Shown here in pieces: positions 4,132 to 6,493 of a stretch of 6,493 nucleotides of DNA. The stretch comes from Tannerella sp. (GTDB lineage Bacteria > Bacteroidota > Bacteroidia > Bacteroidales > Tannerellaceae), in contig JAIRYY010000202.1 in assembly GCA_031267485.1 (NCBI GenBank), positions 1-6,493 on the forward strand, in the 5' to 3' direction. Each line of letters starts with the position of its first letter. Within the stretch, counting starts at the first letter, position 1. A program made the position numbers and the translations under genes. The notes under the pieces were generated by a model. That model was not told the DNA's origin, did not search any database, and worked only from the letters and a program-made list of their open reading frames with translations.

Positions 4132-6493
4132 TTATTTCCGTTGCGGAATATCTGTTGTCAGCGGTATTTCCTTTCGCAGCATCCGGCTTGCGCTGCCGGC
4201 GAGGTAGAGGTACCAGTCGTTTCCGAGGTCGGCGTCCAGCGGCAGGAAATAGCTTTCGCCGGCGGGGACTTCGGTCGCGCATTTGAAGATAGCCGTGCCC
4301 TCGTCTATTTCGTCGAACATTGCCAGGTAGAGCATTTCGGCGCCGTTGCCGATATGCGTGGACAGCTGTTTCCAGTAGAAACTGCCGCGGTTGCGGGGTA
4401 TCGGGCGCGAATCTTTGTTCATGTTGACCCACGAGAAACCGGGGAAAGCCAGCGGCGCGTAGTCCAGTTTGTTCGTTCGGCACCATTCGATGTCGTCTTT
4501 CACGATTTGGGCGAATCGCGGGAACGATTCCTCGTTGAAACGTCCCACGAGCCAGGGCATCACGATGTCGCATTTCCTTATCAGGCGGTGCAGTTCGGGG
4601 TCGTCGAGCGTGTCGTCGCCCATCAGTCGCCAGTGTGTCGGCACGCCTATGAGGACGCTGAAACCCCGCTCTATCAGTGCGTCGATGATGATTTCCGCTT
4701 CCCTGAATCCGTATCTGCGGCGGTCGTTGAAACCCACGCCCCAGACAGCCACCAGCGGTTTGCCGTTGTGATGCAGGTAGGAGGGATTGTCGCGGCGTTC
4801 CCTGATGTCGTATTCGGCGGAAATGGCGTCGATGTCGTTCAGGACGAGCTGTTCGTCGCCGGGCGTCATCCCGCTCAGGTCGTACATCACGCTGATGGCG
4901 CGGTTGTTGAGGTTTGCCGCGTTGATAGCCGATTTCCAGACCCTGTTCAACTGGTTGTAGCTTTTCGGACGTTTGATTTCCGACACGAAACGCTGCACGA
5001 AAACGCCGTCGACGCCATATTCGCGCATCCAGCGGAAATGCGTCTCGACCGTCGATTCGTCGTATTCGCTCATCACGTATGCCGGGCTGCCGTCGGCAAA
5101 CGAGAACTCGGTTTTGTACGTTTTCGGATATTCCGACACGTCGGGCCACATGTCAATCGTGCATATTCCCGGACGGAACAAACCGTCGCGCCCGCAGTAA
5201 TGATACCAGCCGCGGTCGGAGCCGTCGTCCGGACAGCTGAACCAGCCCTGATAGCCTGCCATCGCCAGACCCTTGTACGAATCGTACTTCTTCACGGAAA
5301 GGCAGGCTTCCGGATTGACGGCTTTTTCAATGAAATCGACAATGTATGTCGGGTTCGGGAAGCTGTGCGGATGATGCTTGAAACCCTTCTTTTCGATGAC
5401 GGTGACGTCGCCGCCCTTCTCGCGGATTTTCTTCTCGAAAGGAAAGGCGTTCTGCGAGTTGACGGCTGCCTCGTCGAGTTCGGCGCAGAGAATCAGAATC
5501 GGATATTTTCCTCTGACAATATCGTCGATTTTGTCGATGGGACTTTCGTTGAACTGCTTAATTTGCGAGCGGTCGACGCCCCAGTTGTCCTTTATTCCCC
5601 GCGTGATTTCGTTTTCCGGCTTTTCCCTGCCGTCGGGTCCGTAATACATGGCTTTCATGTCGAGCAGCGGATTGTCGACATACACGGCGGCGACCTTGTC
5701 GGGATTGGCGGCAGCCCAGTTGAGCGCGTACACGCCGCCGCGGCTCATGCCTTCGAGTACCGCCTTACGGTGCAGGCCTGCATCGTTCAACAGTTTGTGA
5801 AACGCGTTCCAGTCGTCGATGTTCTGCCGGTTGCCCATCCGCTCGGCCTGGTCGTTGTAAACCAGATGATAGCCCCGTTCGAGCAGCGCGATTTCGGTTT
5901 GCGGCTCATGTCCGAAGAACCGCATGCGCCATATCCACGGACGATTGGCCGCCATCCTTTTCGGCTTCACGATCTTGCTTTCGCGACCGCGGAACTGGAA
6001 CGTGGCGCACTGATAACCGGCGTAATTGCTCACCTGATACGTGACGCCCGCCTTGTCCAGCGCTTTGAAAATATCGAAAACAGCGTTGGCCGTAAACGTG
6101 ATCTGCTGAAACATCCGCTTGGCCATGATTTCCGAACCTTTCAGGTTGGGATGGATCCCGTCGGGAATCAAATCGGAACGGTCTACCAGCAGCGGGTACA
6201 TGTCAATCGTCTCGACGTTTTCCTCAAAAGCGGCTTTTTGCAGGCGCGGCGTGACCTGATTCCGGCTCACGGGGTCGAAAATGCCGGCGCTGTCCTTCAC
6301 GAAAAACGCGGTGGGCAGCAAGACAATCACCCGCGGATGCGAGGGCAACTCCCTGAAAGCGCGTATCATCTCGCGGCAATCCTGTTCCATTTCGTCATAG
6401 AAAGGACGGTTGACGGCTTTGGCGTCGTTTCCGCCCAAATCGATAAAGACAATATCGGGAGCGCTTTTCAACGCTTTCTGATACGCCTCCGTT
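4132..6493 (-). CDS. Three-module enzyme: SGNH esterase, alpha/beta hydrolase, GH71/GH99-like domain (5' end missing)
   Basis: The frame is open to the right edge (786 residues visible, starting TEAYQKALKSAPDIVF), so the N-terminus, including the SGNH nucleophile Ser block, lies outside; the TTG at 6471-6469 is not a real start. Residues 1-130 are the C-terminal part of an SGNH/GDSL hydrolase: GGND (20-23, block III) and DGIHPN (111-116, catalytic D111 and H114). Residues about 150-392 are an alpha/beta hydrolase: PWIWRMRFFGHEP, GMSRG with nucleophile S250, candidate acid D340 (CAELDE) and a histidine in KHHPHSF (H373, H374 or H376). Residues about 400-777 resemble GH71/GH99-like proteins: AGYQGWFSCPDD near 412, and FDEIDEGT with E728 and E731 in the E-x-x-E spacing of the GH99 EWHE motif. 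It probably removes acyl groups and cleaves a glycan. Substrate is unknown. No frameshift is seen across the modules. Confidence 0.87.
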   Translation of the reverse strand, partial: TEAYQKALKSAPDIVFIDLGGNDAKAVNRPFYDEMEQDCREMIRAFRELPSHPRVIVLLPTAFFVKDSAGIFDPVSRNQVTPRLQKAAFEENVETIDMYPLLVDRSDLIPDGIHPNLKGSEIMAKRMFQQITFTANAVFDIFKALDKAGVTYQVSNYAGYQCATFQFRGRESKIVKPKRMAANRPWIWRMRFFGHEPQTEIALLERGYHLVYNDQAERMGNRQNIDDWNAFHKLLNDAGLHRKAVLEGMSRGGVYALNWAAANPDKVAAVYVDNPLLDMKAMYYGPDGREKPENEITRGIKDNWGVDRSQIKQFNESPIDKIDDIVRGKYPILILCAELDEAAVNSQNAFPFEKKIREKGGDVTVIEKKGFKHHPHSFPNPTYIVDFIEKAVNPEACLSVKKYDSYKGLAMAGYQGWFSCPDDGSDRGWYHYCGRDGLFRPGICTIDMWPDVSEYPKTYKTEFSFADGSPAYVMSEYDESTVETHFRWMREYGVDGVFVQRFVSEIKRPKSYNQLNRVWKSAINAANLNNRAISVMYDLSGMTPGDEQLVLNDIDAISAEYDIRERRDNPSYLHHNGKPLVAVWGVGFNDRRRYGFREAEIIIDALIERGFSVLIGVPTHWRLMGDDTLDDPELHRLIRKCDIVMPWLVGRFNEESFPRFAQIVKDDIEWCRTNKLDYAPLAFPGFSWVNMNKDSRPIPRNRGSFYWKQLSTHIGNGAEMLYLAMFDEIDEGTAIFKCATEVPAGESYFLPLDADLGNDWYLYLAGSASRMLRKEIPLTTDIPQRK

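Noticed and set aside
4121..5149. 342-residue minus-strand frame overlapping the enzyme gene in another frame
   Set aside because: The Arg-rich low-complexity translation overlaps the GH71/GH99-like module, which has recognisable motifs in the real frame.
6469..6471. TTG as a start codon for the enzyme gene
   Set aside because: The frame stays open through the window edge and the SGNH domain needs upstream residues including the nucleophile, so this is an internal Leu codon of a truncated gene.

Overview
The window looks like one end of a metagenomic or draft contig from a member of the Bacteroidota, most likely Bacteroidales. Four things point there: a match to the Bacteroidales vegetative promoter (TTTG, 19 bases, TATATTTG) on the minus strand at 136-166; gene starts with A/T-rich leaders and no Shine-Dalgarno sequence; an exported protein ending in a type IX secretion (T9SS) type A-like sorting domain; and a large multidomain carbohydrate-active enzyme. 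Bases 8-40 match the Illumina TruSeq Read 1 adapter at 30 of 33 positions, so the first 40 bases are almost certainly not genomic and the true sequence begins near base 41.

Layout. 41-91 (minus) is the first 17 codons of an unidentified, probably exported protein, cut off by the adapter; its promoter lies at 136-166. From 92 to about 1078 there is no convincing gene. Instead there are two adjacent palindrome-rich elements. Element 1 (about 200-631) is bounded by 42-base imperfect inverted repeats made of CGATRAA-type heptamers and holds a chain of hairpins, including a three-armed fold and a perfect 28-base palindrome. Element 2 (about 638-923) has an inverted repeat at its ends and many internal arms, some mutually exclusive. 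An A/T-rich stretch follows, then a doubtful small reading frame interrupted by a run of nine G (1079-1391) and a terminator-like stem-loop (1213-1249).

1388-3820 (plus) encodes an 810-residue exported protein: signal peptide, choice-of-anchor L domain, a C-terminal half of unknown function, and the T9SS tail. A convergent gene on the minus strand (4132 to the window edge, 5' end missing) encodes a three-module enzyme: SGNH/GDSL esterase, alpha/beta hydrolase, and a GH71/GH99-like glycoside hydrolase. Between the two convergent genes lie a perfect 16-bp stem hairpin and a 121-base MITE-like element with terminal inverted repeats and a flanking TAAT duplication.

Function. The minus-strand enzyme reads as a deacylating and glycan-cleaving polypeptide, plausibly part of a polysaccharide utilisation locus that continues beyond the right edge. 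The T9SS cargo protein is probably a surface or secreted protein of unknown ligand; nothing in the sequence ties it to the enzyme. The most unusual content is the noncoding, heavily self-complementary DNA: three separate elements in 6.5 kb. No defence system, CRISPR array, tRNA, rRNA or complete insertion sequence is visible.
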